Notes: a model not told the origin generated them from the sequence alone. A stretch of 64,000 bases of DNA from Pseudomonas neuropathica (GCF_015461835.1 NZ_JACOPX010000020.1:1-64000); one strand, 5' to 3'; shown: positions 33,438-42,080, counted from the stretch's first letter. Translations and numbers: made by a program.

Positions 33438-34964
33438 ATGCGTGCGGCTCAATTGAAAGCGGTGTTGCCACGGGAGTTGCTCGCTTCAGTGGTTGTGTTT
33501 CTGGTCGCGTTGCCGCTGTGCATGGGTATCGCGATTGCGTCAGGGTTGCCACCGGCCAAAGGTCTGATCACCGGGATCATCGGCGGTCTGGTGGTTGGCT
33601 GGCTGGCGGGTTCGCCGTTGCAGGTCAGCGGGCCGGCGGCGGGTCTGGCGGTGTTGGTGTTTGAACTGGTGCGCCAGCACGGCATTGAAATGCTAGGGCC
33701 GATTCTGCTGCTCGCCGGTTTCCTGCAACTGGTGGCCGGGCGCTTGAAACTCGGTTGCTGGTTTCGGGTTACAGCGCCAGCGGTGGTTTACGGGATGCTG
33801 GCAGGGATCGGTGTGTTGATCGTGCTGTCACAGGTGCATGTGATGCTGGATGCGTCACCCAAGCCTTCAGGGCTGGACAACCTCACGGCATTCCCGGCAG
33901 CAGTGGCGCAGGCCTTGCCGTCGTTCGGCTGGCAGGCCGGACTCCTCGGGCTGTCGACGATTGCGGTGATGTGGCTATGGGAAAAATTTCGCCCGCATTC
34001 GCTACGTTTCGTGCCCGGTGCATTGCTCGGCGTGGGTCTGGCGACAGCTGCCAGTCTGCTGCTGGCGTTGCAGGTCAAACGCGTTGAAGTACCGGCGAAT
34101 CTGGCCGAAGCCATTGATTGGCTGAAACCGGCGGACCTGCTCAGCCTGGCCGATCCTACGCTGCTGGTCGCCGCGTTTGCCGTGGCGTTTATCGCCAGCG
34201 CCGAAACCTTGTTGTCCGCCGCTGCGGTGGATCGCATGCACAGCGGCGTGCGTTCGGACTTCGACCGTGAGCTATCGGCGCAAGGTGTCGGCAACATGCT
34301 CTGCGGTCTGCTCGGCGCACTGCCGATGACCGGGGTGATCGTGCGCAGTTCGGCCAACGTCCAGGCTGGCGCAACCACGCGTTACTCGACGATCTTCCAT
34401 GGTCTGTGGCTGCTGGCGTTCGTGCTGTTGCTGTCGAGTGTGCTGCAAAGCATTCCGGTGGCGAGTCTGGCGGGTGTGCTGGTGTACACCGGATTCAAAC
34501 TGGTCGATCTCAAAGCGTTTCGAGGTCTGGGTCGTTATGGGCGGATGCCGATGTTCACCTATGCGGCGACGGCGCTGGCGATCATCTTCACTGACCTGCT
34601 GACCGGGGTGTTGATCGGTTTCGGTCTGACGATGTTGAAACTGGCGTTCAAGGCTTCGCGATTGAAAATCAGCCTGATCGATCTGCCGCAGGACGGCGAG
34701 ATGGAGTTGCGTCTGGTCGGCGCGGCAACATTCCTCAAAGTGCCGGCGTTGACGCAAGTGCTGGGCAGTATTCCGCAAGGCACGACGGTGCATGTGCCGC
34801 TCAATAACCTGAGCTACATCGACCATTCGTGTCTGGAGTTGCTGGAGGAATGGGGCCGGGCGAATGCGGCGAAGGGCTCGAAGCTGTTGATCGAATCGCG
34901 AGGCTTGAAGCGCAGGCTTGAGGGACGGATTCGCACAACAACAGGCATCGGTGCAGCCGGCTAA
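33438..34964 (+). CDS. SulP-family anion transporter (putative bicarbonate/sulfate)
   Basis: 508-aa inner-membrane protein: about ten or more hydrophobic segments (residues 1-390), starting VVVFLVALPLCMGIAIASGL and including the family stretch VSGPAAGLAVLVFELV, then a short C-terminal STAS-like domain (about 410-495, VHVPLNNLSYIDHSCLELL). SulP proteins carry sulfate, bicarbonate or other anions; pairing with carbonic anhydrase favours bicarbonate, by inference. A perfect 33-bp REP-type inverted repeat follows the stop. Confidence 0.9.
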   Translation: MRAAQLKAVLPRELLASVVVFLVALPLCMGIAIASGLPPAKGLITGIIGGLVVGWLAGSPLQVSGPAAGLAVLVFELVRQHGIEMLGPILLLAGFLQLVAGRLKLGCWFRVTAPAVVYGMLAGIGVLIVLSQVHVMLDASPKPSGLDNLTAFPAAVAQALPSFGWQAGLLGLSTIAVMWLWEKFRPHSLRFVPGALLGVGLATAASLLLALQVKRVEVPANLAEAIDWLKPADLLSLADPTLLVAAFAVAFIASAETLLSAAAVDRMHSGVRSDFDRELSAQGVGNMLCGLLGALPMTGVIVRSSANVQAGATTRYSTIFHGLWLLAFVLLLSSVLQSIPVASLAGVLVYTGFKLVDLKAFRGLGRYGRMPMFTYAATALAIIFTDLLTGVLIGFGLTMLKLAFKASRLKISLIDLPQDGEMELRLVGAATFLKVPALTQVLGSIPQGTTVHVPLNNLSYIDHSCLELLEEWGRANAAKGSKLLIESRGLKRRLEGRIRTTTGIGAAG

Positions 34965-34987
34965 ATCTCCCGGTTGAACTCACCCCC

Positions 34988-35072
34988 TGTAGGAGCTGCC
35001 GCAGGCTGCGATCTTTTGATGTTGTTTTTAACAATCAAGATCAAAAGATCGCAGCCTGCGGCAGCTCCTACA
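34988..35072. repeat. Perfect 33-bp inverted repeat (REP type 2)
   Basis: Arms TGTAGGAGCTGCCGCAGGCT.. (34988-35020) and the exact complement (35040-35072) with a 19-base spacer. It is the same family as the shorter hairpin at 53825-53875 (GCAGCCTTCGGC/GCCGAAGGCTGC, GATCTTTTGAT edge). It lies between convergent genes and may also act as a transcript end. Confidence 0.9.
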
Positions 35073-35088
35073 TTGGATCGTGTGTAAC

Positions 35089-35739
35089 TCAGGCAGCAGG
35101 CTGGTCCAGTTCCAGGCCCACACCCAGTCGGCGGCCCATGCACGGCCAGCGTTTCCACGCGGCGCCGGTGTCCGGGCTGCTGAGTTTGCCGCGGTAGGCT
35201 TCTACCGATTCCAGGGCAAAACTCTCGTCGTTGAGCATCTCGTCGATGGCGTGATGCACCGCTTCGTCCAGTTGGTTGGCAAATTCCTCACCGATCAATT
35301 GGTGAGCAATCAAGTTAGCGACCGTCATGTCCAAGGGGATCAGTGGCTGGCCGAAATGCTTGATGTACAGGTCGTTGACCTCTTCGACAAAACGGTGCGC
35401 CAGATAGGCTTCATCGAGCAGGCTGTCCAGGCCAACGTGCCCGGCCATGATGGCTGGCGGCTGGAGGAAATACTGCTCGGCGATTTTCAGCACCGGTTTG
35501 ATCTGCGATTCGATTCCCGCTTCCCTGGCAACTTCATTGGCTGCATCCAGCAGGTCTGGCACTTCATCAATGTAGGCGGCGACAAAACGCGTCAGCACAC
35601 CGTTGGCGTCGGCTTCCGGCAATTGGATCGCCGGGTGTAAATGAGGCAGCTTGCTTTCCAGCTGACGGGTCAGCAGGCCGGTTTCTTTTTCGTGTTGTTG
35701 GGCTTTTTGGATCTGCTCGCGCAATGCGGCGGTGTTCAT
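35089..35739 (-). CDS. PA0104-like cytosolic protein, function unknown
   Basis: 216 aa, acidic and helical, no signal peptide or membrane helix. It is conserved in place between SulP and the aa3 oxidase genes in pseudomonads. Recognisable stretches: MNTAALREQIQKAQQHEK, AGHVGLDSLLDEAYLAHRFV, NLIAHQLIGEEFANQLDEAV, with several His residues. I chose the ATG at 35739; the longer frame from 35814 reads into the promoter. No function can be assigned. Confidence 0.8.
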   Translation of the reverse strand: MNTAALREQIQKAQQHEKETGLLTRQLESKLPHLHPAIQLPEADANGVLTRFVAAYIDEVPDLLDAANEVAREAGIESQIKPVLKIAEQYFLQPPAIMAGHVGLDSLLDEAYLAHRFVEEVNDLYIKHFGQPLIPLDMTVANLIAHQLIGEEFANQLDEAVHHAIDEMLNDESFALESVEAYRGKLSSPDTGAAWKRWPCMGRRLGVGLELDQPAA

Positions 35740-36108
35740 GAAAACTCCAGGAAACAAGGCAATGAAATAGGGAAGACATAACTTAGCTGGCTTACGAAAA
35801 ATGCTAAGACGCATTTGTCATAATTATTTCATCCTTGATGCACCTGCGTTATATCGGTTTGCCACCACTCGTCTGCATCCTTCTCCATTCGTGCCCTTGA
35901 ACGCAAGTGCCAGCTGTTTCAGTTCATTTACGTGCGCACATTGCAATTTCCCGTCGCTGTCTATACTCGCCATTGAATGGAGTTAGCTGATGACGCCCGA
36001 CTGCACCCGCAGCAAGGCCCGGCGATTCAAGTTCGTAGTCTGATGCAGCCGCTCCCTTGCCGCAGGCGAAAGCCGGCGGGATAACAAGAACGATAAGGGG
36101 AACCCGCA
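35740..36108. other. 369-bp divergent region before the cox locus
   Basis: It contains the promoter region of coxB and of the PA0104-like gene. TTGCAA-N15-TATACT at 35941-35967 includes CTATACT, an RpoS-style -10. No coding sequence is convincing; short frames here have no ribosome site. Confidence 0.5.
35941..35967 (+). promoter_or_regulatory. Candidate RpoS-type promoter of the aa3 oxidase operon
   Basis: CTATACT (35961-35967) equals the extended -10 favoured by RpoS; TTGCAA lies 15 bases upstream, too close for a good sigma-70 site. The aa3 oxidase of P. aeruginosa is induced by starvation in an RpoS-dependent way, which fits. Confidence 0.5.
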
Positions 36109-37236
36109 ATGATGCGACATCCACACGTCTGGATGGGCCTCCTGTTGTGGTCGATTTTCAGTCCGGCACACGCTGCCTGGACTGTAAATATGGCGCCTGG
36201 AGCGACTGAAATCAGTCACGCAGTATTCGACCTGCACATGACCATTTTCTGGATCTGTGTGGTGATCGGGATCATCGTCTTCGGCGCCATGTTCTGGTCG
36301 ATGATGGTGCACCGCCGTTCTACCGGGCAGGTCGCCGCAAAATTCCACGAAAGCACTACCGTCGAAATTCTCTGGACCGTCGTACCGTTCCTGATTCTGG
36401 TGGCGATGGCCGTACCGGCGACCGCCACCCTGATCAAGATGTACGACACCAGTGAGCCGGATATCGATATCCAGATCACCGGTTATCAGTGGAAGTGGCA
36501 CTACAAATACCTGGGCCAGGACGTCGAGTTTTTCAGCAACCTGGCCACTCCCGCCGAACAGATCCACAACAAGGAAACCAAGGGCGAGCATTACTTGCTC
36601 GAGGTCGACAAGCCGTTGGTGCTACCGACCGGCGCCAAAGTGCGCTTCCTCGTGACTTCCGCCGACGTCATTCACTCTTGGTGGGTGCCGGCCTTCGCGG
36701 TGAAACGCGATGCGATCCCGGGATTCGTCAACGAGGCGTGGACGCGCATCGACAAGCCCGGCATCTACCGTGGCCAGTGCGCCGAATTGTGCGGCAAGGA
36801 TCACGGCTTCATGCCGATCGTGGTCGAGGTCAAAGAGAAGGCCGACTACGACAAATGGCTCGCCGACCGCAAAGCCGAGGCTGCGCAACTCAAGGAGCTG
36901 ACCAGCAAGGAATGGACCCTCGACGAACTCAAGGAACGCGGCGACAAGATCTATCACACCACCTGCGTCGCCTGTCACCAGGCCGAAGGTCAGGGCCTGC
37001 CGCCGATGTTCCCGGCGCTCAAAGGCTCGAAAATCGCCACCGGACCGAAAGAAGGCCACTTGAGCATTGTCTTCCACGGCAAGCCCGGCACCGCCATGGC
37101 GGCGTTCGGCAAGCAGCTGTCGGAAGTCGATATCGCAGCGGTCGTGACCTACGAACGTAACGCCTGGGGCAACAACAAGGGCGACATGGTCACGCCAAAA
37201 GAAGTGCTGGAGCTGAAACAGGCGGAAAGCAAATGA
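36109..37236 (+). CDS. coxB: Cytochrome c oxidase subunit II with fused cytochrome c
   Basis: 375 aa: a signal peptide, two membrane helices (about 43-65 and 84-106), a CuA cupredoxin domain with HSWW and C224-AEL-C228-GKDH-GFM ligands (C224, C228, H232, M235), then a C-terminal cytochrome c domain with CVACH (C286-H290). The fused heme makes this a caa3-type subunit, although the Pseudomonas enzyme is usually called aa3. AAGGGG lies 7-8 bases before the ATG. Confidence 0.96.
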   Translation: MMRHPHVWMGLLLWSIFSPAHAAWTVNMAPGATEISHAVFDLHMTIFWICVVIGIIVFGAMFWSMMVHRRSTGQVAAKFHESTTVEILWTVVPFLILVAMAVPATATLIKMYDTSEPDIDIQITGYQWKWHYKYLGQDVEFFSNLATPAEQIHNKETKGEHYLLEVDKPLVLPTGAKVRFLVTSADVIHSWWVPAFAVKRDAIPGFVNEAWTRIDKPGIYRGQCAELCGKDHGFMPIVVEVKEKADYDKWLADRKAEAAQLKELTSKEWTLDELKERGDKIYHTTCVACHQAEGQGLPPMFPALKGSKIATGPKEGHLSIVFHGKPGTAMAAFGKQLSEVDIAAVVTYERNAWGNNKGDMVTPKEVLELKQAESK

Positions 37237-37318
37237 GCCGGTCTATCGCGTACCTCGTGAACCGGTCGGGGCAGAGCGCCCCGACCTGCCTCATCCACTC
37301 ACGTAAAGGAGACCGGCC

Positions 37319-38905
37319 ATGAGCGCTGTCATCGATGACCACGGTCATTCCGACCACGCCCACGGCCCCGCCAAAGGCCTGATGCGCTGGGTGCTGACCA
37401 CCAACCACAAGGACATCGGCACGCTGTACCTGTGGTTTGCGTTTTCCATGTTCCTGCTCGGCGGTACGTTCGCGATGGTGATTCGCGCCGAACTGTTCCA
37501 GCCCGGCTTGCAGATCGTCGAGCCGGCGTTCTTCAACCAGATGACCACCATGCACGGTCTGGTGATGGTCTTCGGTGCGGTGATGCCGGCGTTTGTCGGC
37601 CTCGCCAACTGGATGATCCCGTTGATGATCGGCGCGCCGGACATGGCCTTGCCCCGGATGAACAACTTCAGCTTCTGGCTGTTGCCGGCGGCGTTCCTGA
37701 TCCTGGTGTCGACGCTGTTCACCCCCGGCGGCGGGCCGAACTTCGGCTGGACGTTCTATGCGCCGCTGTCGACGACATACGCACCGGAAAGCGTGACCTT
37801 CTTTATCTTCGCCATCCACTTGATGGGCATCAGTTCGATCATGGGCGCGATCAACGTGATCGCCACCATCCTCAATCTGCGCGCGCCCGGCATGACGCTG
37901 ATGAAAATGCCGCTGTTCGTCTGGACCTGGCTGATCACCGCGTTCCTGCTGATCGCGGTGATGCCGGTGCTGGCCGGGTGCGTGACGATGATGCTGATGG
38001 ACATCCACTTCGGCACCAGTTTCTTCAGTGCGGCCGGTGGCGGTGACCCGGTGCTGTTCCAGCATGTGTTCTGGTTCTTCGGGCACCCTGAGGTGTATAT
38101 CATGATCCTGCCGGCCTTCGGCGCCGTCAGCTCGATCATCCCGACCTTCTCGCGCAAGCCGCTGTTCGGCTACACCTCGATGGTCTACGCCACCGCGAGC
38201 ATCGCCTTCCTGTCGTTCATTGTCTGGGCGCACCACATGTTCGTGGTCGGCATTCCGCTGGTGGGCGAGCTGTTCTTCATGTACGCCACGCTGTTGATCG
38301 CGGTGCCGACCGGGGTGAAGGTGTTCAACTGGGCCAGCACCATGTGGCAAGGCTCGCTGACCTTCGAAACGCCGATGCTGTTTGCCGTGGCGTTCGTGAT
38401 CCTGTTCTCCATCGGCGGTTTCTCCGGGTTGATGCTGGCCATCGCCCCAGCGGACTTCCAGTACCAGGACACCTACTTTGTGGTCGCGCACTTCCACTAC
38501 GTGCTGGTGCCGGGGGCGATCTTCGGAATCTTCGCTTCGACCTACTACTGGCTGCCGAAATGGACCGGCCACATGTACGACGAAACCCTCGGCAAGCTGC
38601 ATTTCTGGCTGTCGTTCGTCGGCATGAACCTGACCTTTTTCCCGATGCACTTCGTCGGTCTTGCGGGAATGCCGCGACGGATTCCGGACTACAACCTGCA
38701 GTTCGCCGACTTCAACATGGTCTCGTCGATTGGCGCGTTCATGTTCGGTGCGACGCAGATTTTCTTCCTGTTCATCGTCATCAAGACCATTCGGGGTGGC
38801 GAGCCTGCACCGGCCAAGCCTTGGGATGGCGCAGAAGGTCTGGAGTGGAGCGTGCCGTCACCGGCGCCGTATCACACCTTCACCACACCGCCGGAAGTGA
38901 AATGA
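37319..38905 (+). CDS. coxA: Cytochrome c oxidase subunit I
   Basis: 528-aa catalytic subunit with twelve membrane helices. Visible ligands: the heme a histidine in TMHGLVMVFG, the CuB site GHPEVYIMILPAFG (His-Tyr cross-link pair) and the HHMF pair, and the heme a/a3 HFHYVLVPG. It reduces O2 to water with proton pumping. GGAGA precedes the ATG by 9 bases. A REP pair sits in the 116-bp gap before ctaG. Confidence 0.97.
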   Translation: MSAVIDDHGHSDHAHGPAKGLMRWVLTTNHKDIGTLYLWFAFSMFLLGGTFAMVIRAELFQPGLQIVEPAFFNQMTTMHGLVMVFGAVMPAFVGLANWMIPLMIGAPDMALPRMNNFSFWLLPAAFLILVSTLFTPGGGPNFGWTFYAPLSTTYAPESVTFFIFAIHLMGISSIMGAINVIATILNLRAPGMTLMKMPLFVWTWLITAFLLIAVMPVLAGCVTMMLMDIHFGTSFFSAAGGGDPVLFQHVFWFFGHPEVYIMILPAFGAVSSIIPTFSRKPLFGYTSMVYATASIAFLSFIVWAHHMFVVGIPLVGELFFMYATLLIAVPTGVKVFNWASTMWQGSLTFETPMLFAVAFVILFSIGGFSGLMLAIAPADFQYQDTYFVVAHFHYVLVPGAIFGIFASTYYWLPKWTGHMYDETLGKLHFWLSFVGMNLTFFPMHFVGLAGMPRRIPDYNLQFADFNMVSSIGAFMFGATQIFFLFIVIKTIRGGEPAPAKPWDGAEGLEWSVPSPAPYHTFTTPPEVK

Positions 38906-38918
38906 AAAGCCTGACTTT

Positions 38919-38997
38919 TGTAGGAGTGAGCCTGCTCGCGATGGCGGTGTGTCAGGCACACCGCGGTGGATCCATCGCGAGCAGGCTCACTCCTACA
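38919..38997. repeat. REP pair inside the cox operon
   Basis: TGTAGGAGTGAGCCTGCTCG.. (38919-38942) and its complement (38974-38997), with a 31-base spacer that itself contains GGTGTG/CACACC. It occupies most of the coxA-ctaG gap, so it is transcribed with the operon and would form a long stem in the mRNA. Confidence 0.88.
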
Positions 38998-39021
38998 GGG
39001 TTTGGTGGGGAGGCATGAACC

Positions 39022-39573
39022 ATGGCTGACTCGATCTCGCTGAAAAAGCTCGTCACCCGCCTCCTCGGCGTGGTGCTGGCGATGTTCGTGTTCGGTTTTG
39101 CCCTGGTGCCGATCTATGACGTGATGTGCAAAGCCTTCGGCATCAACGGCAAGACCGCCGGGCAGTACGAGGGTGAGCAGGTGGTCGACACTTCGCGCCA
39201 GGTGCGTGTGCAGTTTCTCTCGACCAACAATGTCGATATGCCGTGGGACTTTTACCCCAAGCATGACGAACTCACCGCCAACCCCGGCGCGGTCAACGAG
39301 ATGATCTTCATCGCGCGCAACCCCACCGACAAACCGATGAGTGCGCAAGCCGTGCCGAGCATCGCGCCGAGCAACGCCGCGGCATATTTCCACAAGACCG
39401 AATGCTTTTGCTTTACCCAGCAGGTGCTGCAGCCCGGTCAACAGATCGAGATGCCGGTGCGCTTCATTGTTGACCGCGACATGCCCAAGGATGTGAAGCA
39501 CCTGACGCTGTCCTACACGCTGTTCGATATCACCGCCCGACATCCGCCGGTGGCTGTAAACACTGGCGGTTGA
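39022..39573 (+). CDS. ctaG: Cytochrome c oxidase assembly protein CtaG (Cox11)
   Basis: 183-aa Cox11 copper chaperone: one N-terminal membrane helix (TRLLGVVLAMFVFGFALVP) and a periplasmic beta domain with the copper-binding CFCF motif (KTECFCFTQQVL). It inserts CuB into subunit I. The ribosome site GGGGAGG lies upstream of the ATG. Placement between coxA and coxC is standard for this locus. Confidence 0.95.
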   Translation: MADSISLKKLVTRLLGVVLAMFVFGFALVPIYDVMCKAFGINGKTAGQYEGEQVVDTSRQVRVQFLSTNNVDMPWDFYPKHDELTANPGAVNEMIFIARNPTDKPMSAQAVPSIAPSNAAAYFHKTECFCFTQQVLQPGQQIEMPVRFIVDRDMPKDVKHLTLSYTLFDITARHPPVAVNTGG

Positions 39574-39598
39574 GCGTGCCCGATAAGGAGAACAATAA

Positions 39599-40486
39599 AT
39601 GGCAACTCATGAGCATTATTACGTTCCGCCGCAAAGCAAATGGCCGATCATTGCGACCTTCGGCATGGCCATCACCGTGTACGGCCTCGCCACCTGGTTC
39701 AATGATCTGAAGGCGGCGCGCCCGGAATCCCACGGCCCGTACATCTTTTTCGTCGGCGGCCTGTTGCTGGCGTACATGCTGTTCGGCTGGTTCGGGGCGG
39801 TGATCAAGGAAAGCCGCGCGGGGCTTTATAGCCCGCAGCTCGATCGCTCGTTCCGCTGGGGCATGAGTTGGTTCATCTTCTCCGAAGTGATGTTCTTCGT
39901 CGCCTTCTTCGGTGCGCTGTTTTACGTGCGGCACGTCTCCGGGCCGGCGCTCGGCGGTGAGGGCACCAAAGGCATCGCGCACATGCTCTGGCCGAACTTC
40001 CAGTTCACCTGGCCGTTGCTGCACACGCCAGATCCGAAACTGTTCCCGCCGCCGAAAGAAGTCATCAGCCCGTGGGGCCTGCCGCTGATCAACACGATCC
40101 TGCTGGTCAGCTCCAGCGTGACCATCACCATCGCCCACCATGCGCTGAAGAAGGGCCATCGCGGCGCACTGAAAATCTGGCTGGCGATCACCGTACTGCT
40201 CGGCTGCGCATTTCTCGGCTTCCAGGCCGAGGAATACATGCACGCCTACCACGAACTGGGCCTGACCCTCGGTTCGGGCATTTATGGCGCGACGTTCTTC
40301 ATGCTCACCGGGTTCCACGGCGCCCACGTGACCATCGGCACGATCATTCTGTTCGTGATGCTGATGCGCATCATGAAGGGCCACTTCGACAACGAGCACC
40401 AGTTCGGCTTCGAAGCGGCGAGCTGGTATTGGCACTTCGTCGACGTGGTCTGGATCGGCCTCTTTATCTTCGTCTACGTACTCTGA
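39599..40486 (+). CDS. coxC: Cytochrome c oxidase subunit III
   Basis: 295-aa, seven-helix subunit III: MATHEHYYVPPQSKWPI N-terminus, RWGMSWFIFSEVMFFVAFFG, GFQAEEYMHAYHELGL (with the conserved acidic residues), FFMLTGFHGAHVTIGT, and the terminal WYWHFVDVVWIGLFIFVYVL. 25 bp after ctaG. It stabilises subunit I during proton pumping. Confidence 0.97.
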   Translation: MATHEHYYVPPQSKWPIIATFGMAITVYGLATWFNDLKAARPESHGPYIFFVGGLLLAYMLFGWFGAVIKESRAGLYSPQLDRSFRWGMSWFIFSEVMFFVAFFGALFYVRHVSGPALGGEGTKGIAHMLWPNFQFTWPLLHTPDPKLFPPPKEVISPWGLPLINTILLVSSSVTITIAHHALKKGHRGALKIWLAITVLLGCAFLGFQAEEYMHAYHELGLTLGSGIYGATFFMLTGFHGAHVTIGTIILFVMLMRIMKGHFDNEHQFGFEAASWYWHFVDVVWIGLFIFVYVL

Positions 40487-40495
40487 GGATCACCA

Positions 40496-40699
40496 CTACC
40501 AAGGCGCATGCGACACCAGTTGGCCGCTATAAAAGCCCCAGGCGATCAAGCCGACGGTGGCGGCGGCCAATGCCACCCGAACACTCAAGGCGATGACCAG
40601 GCGATTGGAACTGCTGTCGTCCTTGACCAGGAAAAACAGGCCGCTGAACAGGCTGATCACCGTGGCAATCAGCATCAGGACGATGGCTGTTTTGAGCAT
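40496..40699 (-). CDS. DUF2909 twin-transmembrane protein, antisense within cox locus
   Basis: 67-aa protein with two hydrophobic segments (TAIVLMLIATVISLFSGLFF and ALAAATVGLIAWGFYSG) separated by a short polar loop (KDDSSSNR). DUF2909, usually named twin transmembrane protein. It is encoded on the opposite strand between coxC and surf1, 9 bp from the coxC stop. A GGAGTT-type site precedes the ATG. Conserved in this position in pseudomonads; probably linked to oxidase biogenesis, by context only. Confidence 0.85.
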   Translation of the reverse strand: MLKTAIVLMLIATVISLFSGLFFLVKDDSSSNRLVIALSVRVALAAATVGLIAWGFYSGQLVSHAPW

Positions 40700-40770
40700 G
40701 GGAAGAACTCCGGGGGACAAGCGATGCATTTGAGTATAGCGATCGCAACGACTGACTTTGTGGCACAGCC

Positions 40771-41511
40771 ATGAAGCGCTTTCGTCCGGGCGTGATACCG
40801 ACCGTAGTGGTGGCTTTGTTGCTGCCACTGCTGGTGTCGCTGGGCTTCTGGCAACTGAGCCGGGGCGCAGAGAAAAGCGCACTGCTCGCCAGCTACGCCG
40901 AACGCCGCGCCGCCGACCCGATGGCCAGCACTGAACTCCTTAATAGCGCCGATCCGGCTTATCGCCGCGTACATCTGCACGGCCAGTTCGATGCTGCGCA
41001 CAGCTTGCTGCTGGATAACCGTCAGCGTAACGGCAAGGTCGGCGTCGAGCTGCTGCAACCGTTTCAGGATCAACGCAGCGGACTGTGGCTGCTGGTCAAT
41101 CGCGGCTGGCTGCCGTGGCCGGACCGCCGCGTGCCGCCGCAATTCACCACGCCTTCCGAAGCCTTGAATGTCGATGCCTGGGTCTACGTCGCCCCCGGCG
41201 CTACTTTCCAGTTGCACGCCGATCCGGTCAGCAACACCTGGCCGCAAACCATCACTGCCGTCGAACCCGCCAAGCTGTGGAAAACCCTGGATCGCGACGG
41301 CTTCGCCTACGAATTACGCGCCGAACCCGGCCCGGCCAGCTACGAGGCCGATTGGCCGGTGGTTGCCATGGGCCCGGAAAAACACCTCGGTTACGCCGTG
41401 CAGTGGTTCGCCATGGCCACCGCCCTGCTCGGCCTCTACGTCTATTTGGGCTTGCACAACGCAAAGGAGAAACACCATGGGAACGGCCATGAATCCACCC
41501 AGCATGTCTGA
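40771..41511 (+). CDS. SURF1-family oxidase assembly protein
   Basis: 246 aa, two terminal membrane helices (VIPTVVVALLLPLLVSLGFW; YAVQWFAMATALLGLYVYLG) around a periplasmic domain. Family marks: GFWQLSRGAEKSAL, LHGQFDAAHSLLLDNRQRNG, LLVNRGWLPW. SURF1 helps place heme a in subunit I. Its last 35 bp overlap the next gene in another frame. Confidence 0.93.
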   Translation: MKRFRPGVIPTVVVALLLPLLVSLGFWQLSRGAEKSALLASYAERRAADPMASTELLNSADPAYRRVHLHGQFDAAHSLLLDNRQRNGKVGVELLQPFQDQRSGLWLLVNRGWLPWPDRRVPPQFTTPSEALNVDAWVYVAPGATFQLHADPVSNTWPQTITAVEPAKLWKTLDRDGFAYELRAEPGPASYEADWPVVAMGPEKHLGYAVQWFAMATALLGLYVYLGLHNAKEKHHGNGHESTQHV

Positions 41512-42070
41512 GGCGAAACCTGCCGCCACCCGTCGTCGCGGGCGCATTCAGTTGCTGCTGATATTGCTCGGCGTGATCGGCCCGATGGTGCTCGCCACCG
41601 GCATGTACAAATTGCAGTTCTGGGTGCCGGAGGGTCGCAGCTATCACGGCGAACTGATCGGCAACGGCCAGACCCGCGCCGACCTCGGCGTGCAGGCCGA
41701 TGAAGAGCGCTGGCAGATGCTGGTCACCGCGCCGAAGGATTGCGCGGTGGATTGCCAGCAACTGGTGTATCTGGCGCGGCAGATTCAGATCGGCCTCGGT
41801 CGCGATGCCGGCCGCGCCAGCCACGCTCTCGCCATGGCGCAACCGGTGAGCGCCGATTACGAGGCCAAGCTCAACCGCGAATATCCACAGCTGCAACGCT
41901 ATCCGCTGGACGCTACAACGTTCAGTAAAACCACGGGCGACAAAGCCACGCCGCAGCTGTGGATCATCGACCCGCACGGCAACCTCGTGCTGCGTTACGA
42001 GCCGAATGTGAAAGGCAAGGATCTGCTCAACGACCTGCGTCACCTGCTGAAACTGTCGAACATCGGATAA
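41477..42070 (+). CDS. SCO-like membrane-anchored protein of the cox locus
   Basis: 197 aa, one N-terminal membrane helix (LLLILLGVIGPMVLATGMY) and a periplasmic domain. Often left as a hypothetical protein. I see a CxxxC (C89-AVD-C93) placed like the SCO motif, and a C-terminal WIIDPHGNLVLRY with H167 that parallels the VDHSGNLAVI histidine of SCO proteins. That suggests a diverged thioredoxin-fold copper or thiol-redox factor; this is inference. AAAGGAGA lies 6 bases before the ATG at 41477. It overlaps surf1 by 35 bp and precedes heme A synthase. Confidence 0.75.
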   Translation: MGTAMNPPSMSEAKPAATRRRGRIQLLLILLGVIGPMVLATGMYKLQFWVPEGRSYHGELIGNGQTRADLGVQADEERWQMLVTAPKDCAVDCQQLVYLARQIQIGLGRDAGRASHALAMAQPVSADYEAKLNREYPQLQRYPLDATTFSKTTGDKATPQLWIIDPHGNLVLRYEPNVKGKDLLNDLRHLLKLSNIG

Positions 42071-42080
42071 GGGCATCGTC

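Noticed and set aside
35801..35986. Short plus-strand frame in the coxB upstream region
   Set aside because: No ribosome site, weak composition, and overlaps the likely promoter.
37190..38650. Minus-strand 486-codon frame
   Set aside because: Antisense of coxA; no recognisable domain and shadow-like composition.
38344..39018. Plus-strand 224-codon frame spanning the REP in the cox operon
   Set aside because: Out-of-frame shadow of coxA that runs through the REP; no ribosome site.
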